Assembly (NCBI GenBank): GCA_017798125.1
Contig: CP059070.1
Coordinates: 1,798,001-1,862,000, forward strand
Reading direction: 5' to 3'
Origin: Cryomorphaceae bacterium
GTDB taxonomy: Bacteria > Bacteroidota > Bacteroidia > Flavobacteriales > ECT2AJA-044
DNA length: 64,000 nucleotides
Below are positions 51,913-61,572 of this stretch, one piece after another (position 1 is the first letter of the stretch; each line of letters begins with the position of its first letter). Made by a program: the position numbers and the translations under genes. The notes under the pieces are model-generated. The model ran no database searches. It worked only from the letters and a program-made list of their open reading frames with translations, and was not told the DNA's origin.

Positions 51913-53163
51913 ATGAAAAAGATTTGGATTCTACTCACGGCTTTTACTTTTGCGGCACAGGCACACGAACCACGGCCAGGTGAGGAAAGTAAAACCTGGG
52001 ATGCCTCTCAAAAGGCTAAGGACTTTGTCGAAGAGACTATTGTGATTGGCTTTTTTGCCAGCCCCTATGGTGCTGGTTGGTTGGAAGATCAGACCTTTCA
52101 CGACTATTTAAATCGTTCTCGTGCAGCAGGCATTACGGGACACAGCATGACCTTAGCTGCGGCAAGCCACACCTGGGAGCAATTTGAAGCGGAGCACCAG
52201 AAATGGAAGTCGACAATGGCGCAAGATCCGGAAAAGTACATTTACGTGCGTAGTATTCGAGATATTGAGGCCGCTCATATTCGTGGAAACACTACAGCGG
52301 TCATTTGGAACTCACAGACTTCCACAATTTTGAATGGAGACCTCAAAAAGGTCGCGACCCTCAAAGAGATGGGGATTTCGAGCATGATCCTTTCGTACAA
52401 TGACTTATTTCGAGCGGGTTCTGGTTGCTTAGCAGAGTTTAACGGGAATAATACAGGCGTTACTCCATGGGGATTGGCCATCGTTGACGAAATGGTGAAA
52501 CATGGTATAATCGTGGATCTTAGTCATTTAGGTCCAAAAATGACCATGGGCATTATGGACTATATGGACGAACGATATCCTAATGTTCCGTATGTCTTTA
52601 CTCATTCAGTACCGGCAGGTTTATACAAAAATGAGCCAAAGGCCACGGAACGTGGGTGTTATCGAAATATCTCGGATGAAGAGGCCCTCCGTGTTGTTAA
52701 GTCTGGCGGATACGTATCTCCCACTTTTACGGAATGGATGATGGATGGTATATGGCCCGACGACATTACCCCTCAACAGTGTGCAGACATGATCGATTAC
52801 TACGTCCAATTGGTTGGAGTAGACCATGTAGGGATAGCTTCGGACGATATGTTTACTACAAAACCCACTATGGACTTTGTTGCGGCAAATCCAACCATGT
52901 ACAATGATGGAGGATACATGGTCGACGCATTCAATAAAGGAGCTTCTGGTTGTGGTGAATTGGCAAAAATTCTGGCAGCAGTAACGGATGAGCTTTGGAG
53001 CCGGGGCTACACCAATGAGGACCTTGCCAAAATCTACGGAGGAAACAAAATGCGGGTATACAGAGAGGTTTGGGAAGGTTTTGCTCCGGAAAATGACCCT
53101 GTTGACGCTCGTGAGCGTGAGGAGTTCGTGCGCGAACAGCGCCAGAAATACCTCCAGCGATAG
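51913..53163 (+). CDS. Exported M19 (membrane dipeptidase) family protein with altered metal site
   Basis: A 416-residue exported protein (signal peptide [17 protein letters not shown]). The M19 fold is shown by [37 protein letters not shown] and [14 protein letters not shown], which keep the two histidines and late aspartate. The usual HxD near the N-terminus is replaced in [10 protein letters not shown], and the bridging glutamate by Gln in [11 protein letters not shown]. It may be a non-canonical or one-metal member. The ATG at 51913 is preferred over 51874. Confidence 0.78.
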   Translation: MKKIWILLTAFTFAAQAHEPRPGEESKTWDASQKAKDFVEETIVIGFFASPYGAGWLEDQTFHDYLNRSRAAGITGHSMTLAAASHTWEQFEAEHQKWKSTMAQDPEKYIYVRSIRDIEAAHIRGNTTAVIWNSQTSTILNGDLKKVATLKEMGISSMILSYNDLFRAGSGCLAEFNGNNTGVTPWGLAIVDEMVKHGIIVDLSHLGPKMTMGIMDYMDERYPNVPYVFTHSVPAGLYKNEPKATERGCYRNISDEEALRVVKSGGYVSPTFTEWMMDGIWPDDITPQQCADMIDYYVQLVGVDHVGIASDDMFTTKPTMDFVAANPTMYNDGGYMVDAFNKGASGCGELAKILAAVTDELWSRGYTNEDLAKIYGGNKMRVYREVWEGFAPENDPVDAREREEFVREQRQKYLQR

Positions 53164-53202
53164 AGCGTGAAGGGCAGGCCAACCTGCTTTGGTAAGATTA
53201 CT

Positions 53203-53210
53203 TATCTTAG
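53203..53210 (+). promoter_or_regulatory. Possible -7 box for TonB receptor
   Basis: TATCTTAG (one mismatch), 20 bases before the ATG at 53231. Confidence 0.35.
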
Positions 53211-53230
53211 CGCTCTTGCTGAAACGGACT

Positions 53231-55540
53231 ATGGTTAATAGAATGCTACGAAACACAGTCCTGACTATTGGGCTCTCTCTTTTGTCACTTTTTGCCCAGG
53301 CTCAGGATTACGGTACCCTAAGGGGATTTGTATACGAGAAAGAAACAGGTGAGCCGGTTATGTTCGCCAATGTTATTTTGGAAGGAACCACTTTTGGAGC
53401 CTCCACAAACATTGACGGGTTTTTCACAATCGCCAAGGTTCCTACAGGAACTTATACTGCCCTTGGACTCTACATTGGATACGACACCGCCTCGGTGGAA
53501 GTGAGTATCCAAAAAGATAAGATCACTACTGAGAAATTCTACCTCGGAGAGTCGAGCGTGCAGCTGACTACTGTTGAGGTTTCGGCTGAGCGTCAAGAAA
53601 TGAAAACGGAGGTGCGTACTTCTGTGACCAAGGTGACCGCCAAGGAGATTACGACCATGCCGGCAGTGGGAGGGGAGCCCGATTTGGCTCAATATCTTCA
53701 AGTACTGCCTGGAGTGATTTTCACCGGAGACCAGGGAGGTCAGCTCTACATTCGTGGTGGTGCGCCTGTGCACAACTTGACTCTTTTGGACGGAATGGTC
53801 ATCTACAATCCGTTTCATTCCATAGGTTTCTTCTCTGTATTTGATACGGATATCATCCGCAACGCAGATGTATATACAGGGGGTATGCCTGCTGAATACG
53901 GAGGGCGAATTTCCTCAACGATGGACGTCAGTATTCGTGACGGGAACAAGAATCGCTTAGCCGGAAAAATTGGAGCGAGCACCTTCGCCACCAAGCTCAT
54001 GCTTGAAGGTCCGTTGAGAAACAATGAAAAAGGGAGCACCACTTTTTTGGTAAGTGCCAAGCGCAGCTACTTGGAAGAGAGTTCTCAAATCTTCTACGAC
54101 TACGCTTCTGAAGATGGACTTCCATTCGGCTTTACGGATCTCTATGCTAAGTTGAGCTCTAGCAATAGCTCGGGTTCGAAGTTCAATGTCTTTGGTTTCA
54201 ATTTCCGTGACCGCGTAAACTACGCAGGTGTTCAGGAGATGAACTGGAACAGCTACGGTGCTGGATCGAATTTCGTATTGGTGCCTGCAGCTTCTCCCTT
54301 CTTGATGCAAGGAGATTTTAGCTTCTCAAACTACGCTATTGAATTGGACGAGGGGGACGGACTTCCTCGTACCAGTGAGGTCGGCGGATTTAACCTAGGA
54401 TTGGATTTCACCTACTTCCTTCCTAATGATCGAAACCTAGAGTACGGATTAGATATTCAAGGATTCAACACAGATTTTATCTTCTTCAACAGCCTCGGTC
54501 GTAAGATCGAGCAGCGCCAGAGCACTACGGAGCTCGCGGGATACTTGAAATACAAATGGAATACCGCGCGCTGGGTTTGGGATCTGGGATTCCGTATGCA
54601 CTACTACGCTTCTTTGAGTTCAGCTAGCCCGGAACCGCGTATTGGAGTGAAGTTCAACGCCACCGAGAAGTTGCGATTCAAGGCAAGCGGTGGATTGTAT
54701 AGTCAGAACTTGATTGCAGCAAATAGTGATCGCGATGTGGTCAACCTCTTTTACGGTTTCTTAAGTGGTAGCGATAATATTCCGGACGAGTTCCGTGGAG
54801 AGCCCGTCAATAACCCGTTGCAGAAGGGTCGTCACGTGATTTTCGGATTTGAATACGACTTAACAGATCGAATTGATGTGAATGTTGAAGGGTACATCAA
54901 GGACTTCAACCAAATGACCAACATCAACCGGAACAAGATTTACGAAGACAACCTATCGAACAATGATAAGCCCGAGTATCTCGTGAAGGATTTCATCATT
55001 GAAACTGGATTGGCCCGTGGAATTGACGTGAGCATGAAGTATGCGGATAAGAATATGTATGTCTGGTTCGTCTACAGTTTGGGTAAAGTGACCCGTACAG
55101 ACGAATTCATTACTTATGCACCACATTTTGACCGTCGCCACAACATTAACATAGTGACGACCTATAAATTTGGAAAAGACGACGCTTGGGAAATTAACGG
55201 ACGTTGGAACTTTGGTTCTGGATTTCCTTTCACCCAAACGGCTGGCTTCTATGAGCTGCTGAACTTCGAAGATGGTATCAATACCGATCCTTCAAATACC
55301 AATGGGGAGCTGGGTATTGTATACGACGATTTGAATGGAGGACGTCTTCCGACCTACCACCGTTTGGACTTGGGAATGAAGCGTACATGGAAATGGGGAC
55401 AACACAATGTTCTTGAAGCGATCCTTAGTATTACGAATGTCTACGATCGTCAGAATATTTTCTACTTCGATCGTGTTGATTACGAGCGTGTTGATCAGCT
55501 TCCAATTCTGCCGAGTGTAGGATTTACCTACTCGTTCTAA
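53231..55540 (+). CDS. TonB-dependent receptor
   Basis: A 769-residue receptor: signal peptide (MLRNTVLTIGLSLLSLFAQAQ), a CarboxypepD-reg-like domain (DYGTLRGFVYEKETGEPVMFANVILEGT), a plug (DLAQYLQVLPGVIFTGDQGGQLYIRGG to EYGGRISSTMDVSIRDGNK) and a barrel ending SVGFTYSF. It is shorter than SusC-type receptors and no SusD follows, so a siderophore, metal or peptide substrate is as likely as a glycan. The neighbouring M19 and OprB-like genes make peptide or sugar import plausible but unproven. An ATG at 53243 is an alternative start. Confidence 0.88.
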   Translation: MVNRMLRNTVLTIGLSLLSLFAQAQDYGTLRGFVYEKETGEPVMFANVILEGTTFGASTNIDGFFTIAKVPTGTYTALGLYIGYDTASVEVSIQKDKITTEKFYLGESSVQLTTVEVSAERQEMKTEVRTSVTKVTAKEITTMPAVGGEPDLAQYLQVLPGVIFTGDQGGQLYIRGGAPVHNLTLLDGMVIYNPFHSIGFFSVFDTDIIRNADVYTGGMPAEYGGRISSTMDVSIRDGNKNRLAGKIGASTFATKLMLEGPLRNNEKGSTTFLVSAKRSYLEESSQIFYDYASEDGLPFGFTDLYAKLSSSNSSGSKFNVFGFNFRDRVNYAGVQEMNWNSYGAGSNFVLVPAASPFLMQGDFSFSNYAIELDEGDGLPRTSEVGGFNLGLDFTYFLPNDRNLEYGLDIQGFNTDFIFFNSLGRKIEQRQSTTELAGYLKYKWNTARWVWDLGFRMHYYASLSSASPEPRIGVKFNATEKLRFKASGGLYSQNLIAANSDRDVVNLFYGFLSGSDNIPDEFRGEPVNNPLQKGRHVIFGFEYDLTDRIDVNVEGYIKDFNQMTNINRNKIYEDNLSNNDKPEYLVKDFIIETGLARGIDVSMKYADKNMYVWFVYSLGKVTRTDEFITYAPHFDRRHNINIVTTYKFGKDDAWEINGRWNFGSGFPFTQTAGFYELLNFEDGINTDPSNTNGELGIVYDDLNGGRLPTYHRLDLGMKRTWKWGQHNVLEAILSITNVYDRQNIFYFDRVDYERVDQLPILPSVGFTYSF

Positions 55541-55545
55541 TTGCT

Positions 55546-55553
55546 TAGCTTTG
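55546..55553 (+). promoter_or_regulatory. Promoter -7 box for pyrG-yidC
   Basis: TAGCTTTG, exact consensus, 34 bases before the pyrG ATG. Transcription would start at or inside the following hairpin. Confidence 0.55.
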
Positions 55554-55555
55554 TA

Positions 55556-55584
55556 CGCGGTTTCAACCTTACTTCTAAACCGCG
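55556..55584 (+). promoter_or_regulatory. Leader hairpin directly before pyrG
   Basis: CGCGGTTT (55556-55563) and AAACCGCG (55577-55584) are a perfect 8-bp stem with a 13-base loop, ending three bases before the ATG. It could hide the ribosome-binding region; no T-run follows, so it is not a terminator. Confidence 0.55.
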
Positions 55585-55587
55585 GGT

Positions 55588-57210
55588 ATGTCGAGCACCA
55601 AGTACATTTTTGTCACCGGAGGGGTGACAAGTTCATTAGGTAAAGGGATTATTTCGGCCTCTCTGGCCAACTTGCTTCAAGAGCGTGGTTACTCGGTAAC
55701 CATTCAGAAGTTCGACCCCTACATCAATGTCGATCCAGGAACACTTAACCCTTACGAGCACGGAGAATGCTACGTAACCGATGACGGTGCAGAAACCGAC
55801 CTTGACCTTGGGCATTACGAGCGTTTCTTGAACCGACCAACGTCGCAGGCAAATAATGTGACCACGGGTCGTATTTACCAAAGCGTTATCGAAAAGGAAC
55901 GTAAGGGTGAATACCTCGGCAAGACGGTTCAGGTTATTCCTCACATCACAGATGAGATCAAGAACCGCATGATGCTCTTGGGCAAATCAGGTGATTACGA
56001 AATCATCATTACCGAAATTGGCGGCACTGTGGGTGACATTGAGTCACTTCCATATATAGAAGCAGTTCGTCAGTTGACTTGGGAATTGGGCGATGATTGT
56101 ATGGTTATTCACCTTACCCTGATTCCTTATTTGGCGGCCACGGGTGAATTGAAGACCAAGCCGACACAGCATTCTGTTAAACTGCTCCAAGAATCGGGAG
56201 TACAGCCGCACATTTTGGTTTGCCGTACCGAGCACAAGTTGAGCGATGAAATCCGCAATAAACTCGCCTTGTTCTGCAACGTGAAGAAAGAAGCGGTGAT
56301 TGAGTCGATCGACGCAGATACCATATACGACGTGCCTTTGCTCATGCAAGAAGAGCGTTTGGACGAAGTGGTTTTGAAGCGCTTGAACTTACCAAGCTCC
56401 AGTAAACCTGACATGCGGGATTGGAAGAACTTCTTGCACAAGCTCAAGAACCCAGACAGCGAAGTCAAGATAGGCTTGGTGGGTAAATACGTAGAGCTTA
56501 AGGACGCGTACAAGTCCATTGCAGAGGCCCTTATTCACTCTGGAAGTGCCAATGAGTGTAAGGTCAATGTTCGTTGGATTCACAGTGAATACTTGGATGA
56601 AGAGAATGTGCCAATTCGTCTGAAAGGATTGGATGGCATTATCGTTGCACCGGGCTTCGGTGAACGCGGACTAGAAGGGAAGCTCGATGCTGTGCGCTAT
56701 GCACGGGAAAACAAGATCCCATTCTTGGGTATCTGCCTCGGAATGCAATGTGCGGTTATCGAGTACGCCAGAAATGTTGTGGGGCTGAAAGACGCCAACA
56801 GCACGGAGATGAATCCAGAAACGGATCATCCGGTCATCGCGCTCATGGAAGAACAAAAGAAAGTGATCAATAAAGGTGGTACCATGCGTCTCGGAGCTTA
56901 TCCGTGTACCCTTGAAAAGGGGAGTACGGCTGCAGGAGTTTATGGTCGAAGCCAAATTTCAGAACGTCACCGTCACCGCTTCGAATTCAACAACGATTTC
57001 CGCGCACAGTTGGAAACCGCAGGAATGAAATGTAGCGGGATCAATGACGAGTCTGGATTGGTTGAAGTGGTTGAATTGGAAGACCACCCTTGGTTTGTCG
57101 GTGTTCAGTTCCACCCAGAGTACAAGAGTACGGTGGAGCGTCCAGCACCGCTTTTCATCCACCTGGTAAAAGCCGCCATCGCGCACAAAGAATCAAAGAA
57201 TGGAAAATAA
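55588..57210 (+). CDS. pyrG: CTP synthase
   Basis: A 540-residue two-domain enzyme. The N-terminal synthetase domain has [17 protein letters not shown] and [18 protein letters not shown]; the C-terminal glutaminase has [19 protein letters not shown] with the catalytic cysteine, and the histidine-glutamate pair in VQFHPEYKS. It makes CTP from UTP with glutamine. The yidC start overlaps its end by 11 bases. The leader hairpin at 55556-55584 is a candidate for translational or transcript-based control. Confidence 0.97.
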   Translation: MSSTKYIFVTGGVTSSLGKGIISASLANLLQERGYSVTIQKFDPYINVDPGTLNPYEHGECYVTDDGAETDLDLGHYERFLNRPTSQANNVTTGRIYQSVIEKERKGEYLGKTVQVIPHITDEIKNRMMLLGKSGDYEIIITEIGGTVGDIESLPYIEAVRQLTWELGDDCMVIHLTLIPYLAATGELKTKPTQHSVKLLQESGVQPHILVCRTEHKLSDEIRNKLALFCNVKKEAVIESIDADTIYDVPLLMQEERLDEVVLKRLNLPSSSKPDMRDWKNFLHKLKNPDSEVKIGLVGKYVELKDAYKSIAEALIHSGSANECKVNVRWIHSEYLDEENVPIRLKGLDGIIVAPGFGERGLEGKLDAVRYARENKIPFLGICLGMQCAVIEYARNVVGLKDANSTEMNPETDHPVIALMEEQKKVINKGGTMRLGAYPCTLEKGSTAAGVYGRSQISERHRHRFEFNNDFRAQLETAGMKCSGINDESGLVEVVELEDHPWFVGVQFHPEYKSTVERPAPLFIHLVKAAIAHKESKNGK

Positions 57211-59023
57211 AGGATTCGACTGGAATTCTTTTATCGGAATGATCCTGATCGGGGGTATCCTCGTGTGGTTTGCCTATACCAACCAAGGATCCGATGAAGA
57301 CAATGAGGCCCTACGGGCCGATACTTCACGCACGGAGCAAGTAGAAGAGAAGGTCCGTGAAGCAGAACCCGAAGTAGTCATCCCAGACCTCGCCGTTCAG
57401 GAAATCCCTGAAACAACGGATACGGTATCGGAGACAACAACGACTGCTCAAAAGCAATTGGGATTCTTCAACCCCGTGCCTGAAGACTTGAGCACGACGA
57501 CGTTGGAGAATGACGTTCTGAAGGTAACCATCGCGCCGCGAGGCGCTCGCTTATCAAGCGTTGTATTGAAGGAGTACGAGCGTTACGGCGGTGGTGAACT
57601 CGAATTGATTGATCCTGAGCGCAGTACTCAGACGTGGGAGTGGAATGTCAATGGAGTGCCCGTCCCTTCAGACAAACTGTTCTTTGAGAAAATGCCGTCT
57701 TCAAGTGACGAAGCCATCTACCGCTTGTCCCATTCAGACCGCTCCTATGTGGAGATTCGCTATGCCTTGGAAGAAGGAACGGATCTGAAGTACAGTGTTC
57801 GTAGCTACGGAATGGATGAATTCCTCTCTGGAACAACAAATTTTGTGTGGTCTCTTGATGCATTGAAGCTCGAAAAGACCAAGGACAACCTCCAAAACCC
57901 CACGGCCATCTACTACCTCCGCAATGGAGATGTGGATCGCATGGGAGTTAGAGGAGATAAAGAAGATACCAAGACGGAGATTGAGTGGTTGGCCTACAAG
58001 CAGCAGTTTTTCAGCTCCATTCTTCAGCCGGATTTTGTTCTTCCTCAGGCGACCCTTTCTACTGTGACCCTGGAGGACAGCACGCACACGAAGCGCATGG
58101 TGGCGCGTATGCCACTAGAGCAAAAAGCAGAGTACGGCTTTACGTATAGCTTTGTACCCAACCAGTACAATACGCTGGATGCCTACGACAAGGATTTCGA
58201 CGAGATGATTCCTCTAGGCTGGGGAATTTTCGGCTGGGTCAACCGCTGGATGGTCATTCCGGTCTTTAATTTCTTCGACGGTCTGGGTTGGAACTACGGT
58301 ATCATCATCTTGGTGATGGCCATTGGAATTAAGGTGGTGTTGTTGCCCTTCCAATACCGCAGCTATTACAGTATGGCCAAGATGCGCGTGTTGAAGCCCG
58401 AGTTGGATGAAATCAATGAAAAGCACTCGGATAACATGAAGAAGCAACAAGCTCAAATGGAGCTCTACCGCAAGGCTGGTGTGAATCCATTGGGTGGTTG
58501 TTTGCCGATGTTGTTCCAGCTTCCGTTTTTGATAGCTCTTTTCCGCTTTTTCCCGGCGAGTTTTGAATTGCGGGGCCAAGGCTTTTTGTGGGCCGATGAT
58601 CTGAGCTCATACGACAGCATCATGACCTTGCCGTTCTCGATTCCCTTCTACGGGGATCACGTGAGTCTCTTCACCATATTGATGGCAACTTCACTGTTCT
58701 TCTATACGCGCATCAACCAGCAGATGACACCTCAGTCTGGAAACAACCAGATGCAACAGCAGATGAAAATCATCCAGTACATCATGCCGTTTATGATGCT
58801 TTTCTGGTTCAATAGCTATTCCAGCGGATTGAGCTATTACTACTTCTTGGCCAACGTTATCTCCTTTGGACAGCAGTTTGCCATTCGCAGCTTCATTGAC
58901 GAAGATGCCATTCACGCAAAGCTTCAAGAGAACAAGAAAAAGGAGAAGCCCAAGTCTGCTTTTTCGAAGCGATTGGAGCAGATGATGAAAGAGCAGCAGC
59001 AGGCCCAACGGAAGAAGAAGTAA
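57200..59023 (+). CDS. yidC: Membrane protein insertase YidC
   Basis: A 607-residue insertase with an N-terminal signal-anchor ([19 protein letters not shown]), a long periplasmic domain, and five C-terminal membrane segments including [40 protein letters not shown] and [21 protein letters not shown]. The C-terminus is basic. It inserts inner-membrane proteins alone or with Sec. A hairpin motif copy (57308-57322) lies early in the gene, read A-L-R-A-D in the flexible linker after the first helix. Confidence 0.96.
   Translation: MENKGFDWNSFIGMILIGGILVWFAYTNQGSDEDNEALRADTSRTEQVEEKVREAEPEVVIPDLAVQEIPETTDTVSETTTTAQKQLGFFNPVPEDLSTTTLENDVLKVTIAPRGARLSSVVLKEYERYGGGELELIDPERSTQTWEWNVNGVPVPSDKLFFEKMPSSSDEAIYRLSHSDRSYVEIRYALEEGTDLKYSVRSYGMDEFLSGTTNFVWSLDALKLEKTKDNLQNPTAIYYLRNGDVDRMGVRGDKEDTKTEIEWLAYKQQFFSSILQPDFVLPQATLSTVTLEDSTHTKRMVARMPLEQKAEYGFTYSFVPNQYNTLDAYDKDFDEMIPLGWGIFGWVNRWMVIPVFNFFDGLGWNYGIIILVMAIGIKVVLLPFQYRSYYSMAKMRVLKPELDEINEKHSDNMKKQQAQMELYRKAGVNPLGGCLPMLFQLPFLIALFRFFPASFELRGQGFLWADDLSSYDSIMTLPFSIPFYGDHVSLFTILMATSLFFYTRINQQMTPQSGNNQMQQQMKIIQYIMPFMMLFWFNSYSSGLSYYYFLANVISFGQQFAIRSFIDEDAIHAKLQENKKKEKPKSAFSKRLEQMMKEQQQAQRKKK
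57308..57322 (+). repeat. Hairpin motif copy (core form) in yidC
   Basis: GCCCTACGGGCCGAT, exact core, sense, read A-L-R-A-D. Confidence 0.75.
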
Positions 59024-59030
59024 TTGCGTT

Positions 59031-59038
59031 TATTTTCG
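59031..59038 (+). promoter_or_regulatory. Possible -7 box for Omp28-like gene
   Basis: TATTTTCG, one mismatch, 60 bases before the ATG at 59099. Confidence 0.3.
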
Positions 59039-59098
59039 TAAATTCGGCCAACATTACCTTAAACTGACTGTACGTCAAGCAATTAATTTCTACTCGCT

Positions 59099-59947
59099 AT
59101 GAAAAAAGTCTTAGCAATAGCCCTCGCGACCGGAATGATCTTCGCCGGTTGTAAGAAAAAAGATGAAAACAACGGAACGGGTACCCTCGAGCCAGCACAA
59201 AAGCAGCGCGCTTTGGTGATGGAAACGACCGGTTCTTGGTGTGGTTACTGCCCTAATGGTGCGGAGACCATGGTTCAAGAAGAGCACAACTTCGGTGACG
59301 ACATGATGGGTGTTGCCGTTCACACGGGAGACGCCTTGGAAACGCCTACGGCAAGCGATTTCAGCGACAACTTCCCAGCTAGTGGTGTTCCTAACTTCTA
59401 CGTTGGAAACCAAAACTCTGGACAGAGTATCGCCGGAAACATCGCGGCCTTGATTCAGCAAGCTCCTATGGCTGGTGTGGGTCACAATTGGTCTCGTTCA
59501 GGAGATGCGATCAGCGTTCAATCTAAAGTGAAGTTCTACGAAGCTGGAACGGGTAACTACTATGTAGGTTGCTACTTTATCCAAGGAGATATCGAAGCTT
59601 CAGGTGCCTTGACTCAGTCTGATTACACAGATCGTCTAGAAGATGTTGACGGAGTTTCTAAGTGGAAAGTCGATGCGGCTCCAGTGAACAACGGAGGATC
59701 TCAAGAGTACTTGATCAAAGCGGGTGACACATTCATCCACGCGCACACGTTGACTTCTCATGCGGACGGATTGAACACATGGGGTGAAATGATTCCAGTG
59801 ACTCCGACTGCAGGAGATCAGTACACCATGAACTTTACCTTGACTATGCCAGCTAACTCAGCAACAAACGGCATGAAAGTATTGACCGTGCTTTGGAAAG
59901 ATAACGGAGCGGGTGGCGTACAATTCGTCAACGGTTACATGAAATAA
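59099..59947 (+). CDS. Omp28-like lipoprotein with thioredoxin-like motif
   Basis: A 282-residue lipoprotein (MKKVLAIALATGMIFAGCKKK, lipobox FAGC). The motif ETTGSWCGYCPNGAETM is a thioredoxin-type CxxC in an Omp28-like context, and FIHAHTLTSHADGLNTWGEMIP is in the second half. Omp28-family proteins are surface-exposed in Bacteroidota, and the CxxC suggests a redox role. A strong terminator follows (59979-60007). Confidence 0.82.
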   Translation: MKKVLAIALATGMIFAGCKKKDENNGTGTLEPAQKQRALVMETTGSWCGYCPNGAETMVQEEHNFGDDMMGVAVHTGDALETPTASDFSDNFPASGVPNFYVGNQNSGQSIAGNIAALIQQAPMAGVGHNWSRSGDAISVQSKVKFYEAGTGNYYVGCYFIQGDIEASGALTQSDYTDRLEDVDGVSKWKVDAAPVNNGGSQEYLIKAGDTFIHAHTLTSHADGLNTWGEMIPVTPTAGDQYTMNFTLTMPANSATNGMKVLTVLWKDNGAGGVQFVNGYMK

Positions 59948-59978
59948 TCAATCTGTATTAATCACAGCTTGCAGGAAG

Positions 59979-60007
59979 ACCCCTTTCGAAAATCGGAAGG
60001 GGTTTTT
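59979..60007 (+). terminator. Terminator after Omp28-like gene
   Basis: ACCCCTTTCG and CGGAAGGGGT form a 10-bp stem with one G-T pair and loop AAAAT, followed by TTTT. Confidence 0.9.
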
Positions 60008-60025
60008 CTTTGGCCCGGTTTTGGC

Positions 60026-60033
60026 TACGTTTA
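60026..60033 (+). promoter_or_regulatory. Promoter -7 box, leaderless arrangement
   Basis: TACGTTTA (one mismatch), then CCAT, then ATG at 60038. Confidence 0.45.
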
Positions 60034-60037
60034 CCAT

Positions 60038-60640
60038 ATGAAACATATCCTCATCGCATGTCTGGCCTTCGGTATGTTGGCCGCCTGCAACGGCAGTAAA
60101 GAAGTGAGCAGCCCTGCTCCTGAAGCTCAAGTGCAACAACCAGAGGCTCCAGCCACGCCTAGAACTCCGCAAAGTTCAGAGGTGACGCCAGCCCCAGGTG
60201 CCATGCGCGATGCTGCGCTTGATGGAGCAGAAGCGCCAAAGTGGGGATTCACATACGATCGTCAGCCTTGCTTCGGGAAATGCCCATGGGATAGTTTCAC
60301 GGTATATGCAGATGGCTCGGTACTGTACGTCGGTACACGAGACGTTGAACGCATCGGAAGCTTTAAGGGGAGATTGCCTCAAACCAAAGCCACGGCGCTT
60401 CAAAACAAGCTCTCGGAACTAGGCTTTTTTAAGTGGGACGATAAGTACGACAATAACATCACTGATTTACCCTCCCTTCAATTGCGCTATATGGCACGAG
60501 ATGGATTTACCAAGAGTGTATTCATTCGAGGTGAAGCGCCTACGGGAACAGAGTCTTTAGGGAACTACATGATTGGACTATACGAGTCGGTTACCAACTG
60601 GGAAGAGGTCGAGGACTTAGAGGTGCCACACAACGAATAA
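60038..60640 (+). CDS. DUF6438-domain lipoprotein
   Basis: A 200-residue lipoprotein (MKHILIACLAFGMLAACNGSKE, lipobox LAAC). A Pro-rich linker is followed by the DUF6438 motif FTYDRQPCFGKCPWDSFTVYADG with its two cysteines four residues apart. Function unknown. The -7 box is four bases from the ATG. It converges on the MBL gene with seven bases between them and shares a bidirectional terminator. Confidence 0.78.
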   Translation: MKHILIACLAFGMLAACNGSKEVSSPAPEAQVQQPEAPATPRTPQSSEVTPAPGAMRDAALDGAEAPKWGFTYDRQPCFGKCPWDSFTVYADGSVLYVGTRDVERIGSFKGRLPQTKATALQNKLSELGFFKWDDKYDNNITDLPSLQLRYMARDGFTKSVFIRGEAPTGTESLGNYMIGLYESVTNWEEVEDLEVPHNE

Positions 60641-60647
60641 ACCGGTC

Positions 60648-61505
60648 TTATAGATCGCTTAGTGAAAAGGTCTCCTTCAAACGGGGACCTTTTTCTGTTT
60701 GCTGTAGAGTGCAACAGTCGTTGTAATAGTCGTGCTCCAAGAAAAGGACATATTCCTCCTCAGCGATTTCCGGGAAGAAACTCTTGCGTTCGGATAGGGT
60801 GAGCAAGGGCCGTGTATCGTACCCCATAACGTAGGGGAGTGGGATATGTCCGGTTGAAGGAAGCAGATCGGCCATGAAGACCAGTTTTGTCCCCTTGTAG
60901 TCGATCATAGGAATCATTTGACTGTCCGTATGCCCATCGGCAAAAAGGACATCTATGCCCGGAAAAACATCGAATGCACGGTTTCCATCTCCGCGTTCGA
61001 TAAACTTGAGCTGTCCACTTTCCTGAAGGGGTAGGATGTTCTCGCTCAAGAAGCTCGCCTTTTCCCGCGCATTGGGTTCAGTGGCCCATTTCCAATGACG
61101 TTCATTGCTCCAAAACGTCGCGTTTTTAAAGGCCGGCTCAAAGTGATCAGCTTCAGAGCTTGCGCGTTGGATGGCGCCTCCTACGTGATCGAAATGAAGG
61201 TGGGTGAGAAAAACATCTGTGATGTCATCTCGAGAGAACCCAGCCGCCTTCAAACTGCCGTCCAGACTGTGGTCTCCGAAGAGGAAGTAAAAACTGAAGA
61301 ACTTCGCACTCTGTTTATCCCCGATCCCGGTATCTACAAGCATTAAGCGATTACCATCTTCAATCAAGAGCAGACGCATGCTCCACGGGCACATATTGTT
61401 GTCGTCAGCGGGGTTCGTTCGCGACCAAAGGCTCTTGGGCACTACGCCGAACATGGCTCCTCCATCGAGCTTAAAGTTTCCAGAATGGATGGTGTGTAGT
61501 TTCAT
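60648..61505 (-). CDS. MBL-fold metallo-hydrolase
   Basis: A 285-residue metallo-beta-lactamase-fold protein. The metal motif THLHFDHVGGAI is near residue 105, with further ligands in FADGHTDSQMIPM and near LFLEHDYYND. The start MKLHTIHSGNFKLDGGAMFGVVPKSLW and the size resemble lactonases of the AttM/quorum-quenching type, but many relatives have other substrates. The ATG at 61505 is chosen because a longer frame to 61838 runs through the divergent mpl gene. The -7 box is at 61520-61527. Confidence 0.85.
   Translation of the reverse strand: MKLHTIHSGNFKLDGGAMFGVVPKSLWSRTNPADDNNMCPWSMRLLLIEDGNRLMLVDTGIGDKQSAKFFSFYFLFGDHSLDGSLKAAGFSRDDITDVFLTHLHFDHVGGAIQRASSEADHFEPAFKNATFWSNERHWKWATEPNAREKASFLSENILPLQESGQLKFIERGDGNRAFDVFPGIDVLFADGHTDSQMIPMIDYKGTKLVFMADLLPSTGHIPLPYVMGYDTRPLLTLSERKSFFPEIAEEEYVLFLEHDYYNDCCTLQQTEKGPRLKETFSLSDL
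60665..60694. terminator. Bidirectional terminator inside the MBL 3' end
   Basis: AAAAGGTC-T-CC (60665-60675) pairs with GG-G-GACCTTTT (60683-60693) around TTCAAAC: an 11-bp stem with one T-G pair, with A-tract and T-tract on the two sides. It serves the convergent lipoprotein and MBL genes. Confidence 0.8.
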
Positions 61506-61519
61506 ATCGGGGCTTTGCT

Positions 61520-61527
61520 CAAAGGTA
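61520..61527 (-). promoter_or_regulatory. Promoter -7 box for the MBL gene
   Basis: TACCTTTG, exact consensus on the reverse strand, 14 bases before the ATG. Confidence 0.6.
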
Positions 61528-61546
61528 AAATTCTCTGCGCATTCCT

Positions 61547-61554
61547 TACCTTCG
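61547..61554 (+). promoter_or_regulatory. Promoter -7 box for mpl
   Basis: TACCTTCG (one mismatch), 18 bases before the GTG start at 61573. Confidence 0.4.
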
Positions 61555-61572
61555 ACACACAATTCTGAGCAC

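Noticed and set aside
53203-53230. TATCTTAG as a leaderless arrangement for the TonB receptor
   Set aside because: The start codon is 20 bases downstream; listed as a weak promoter only.
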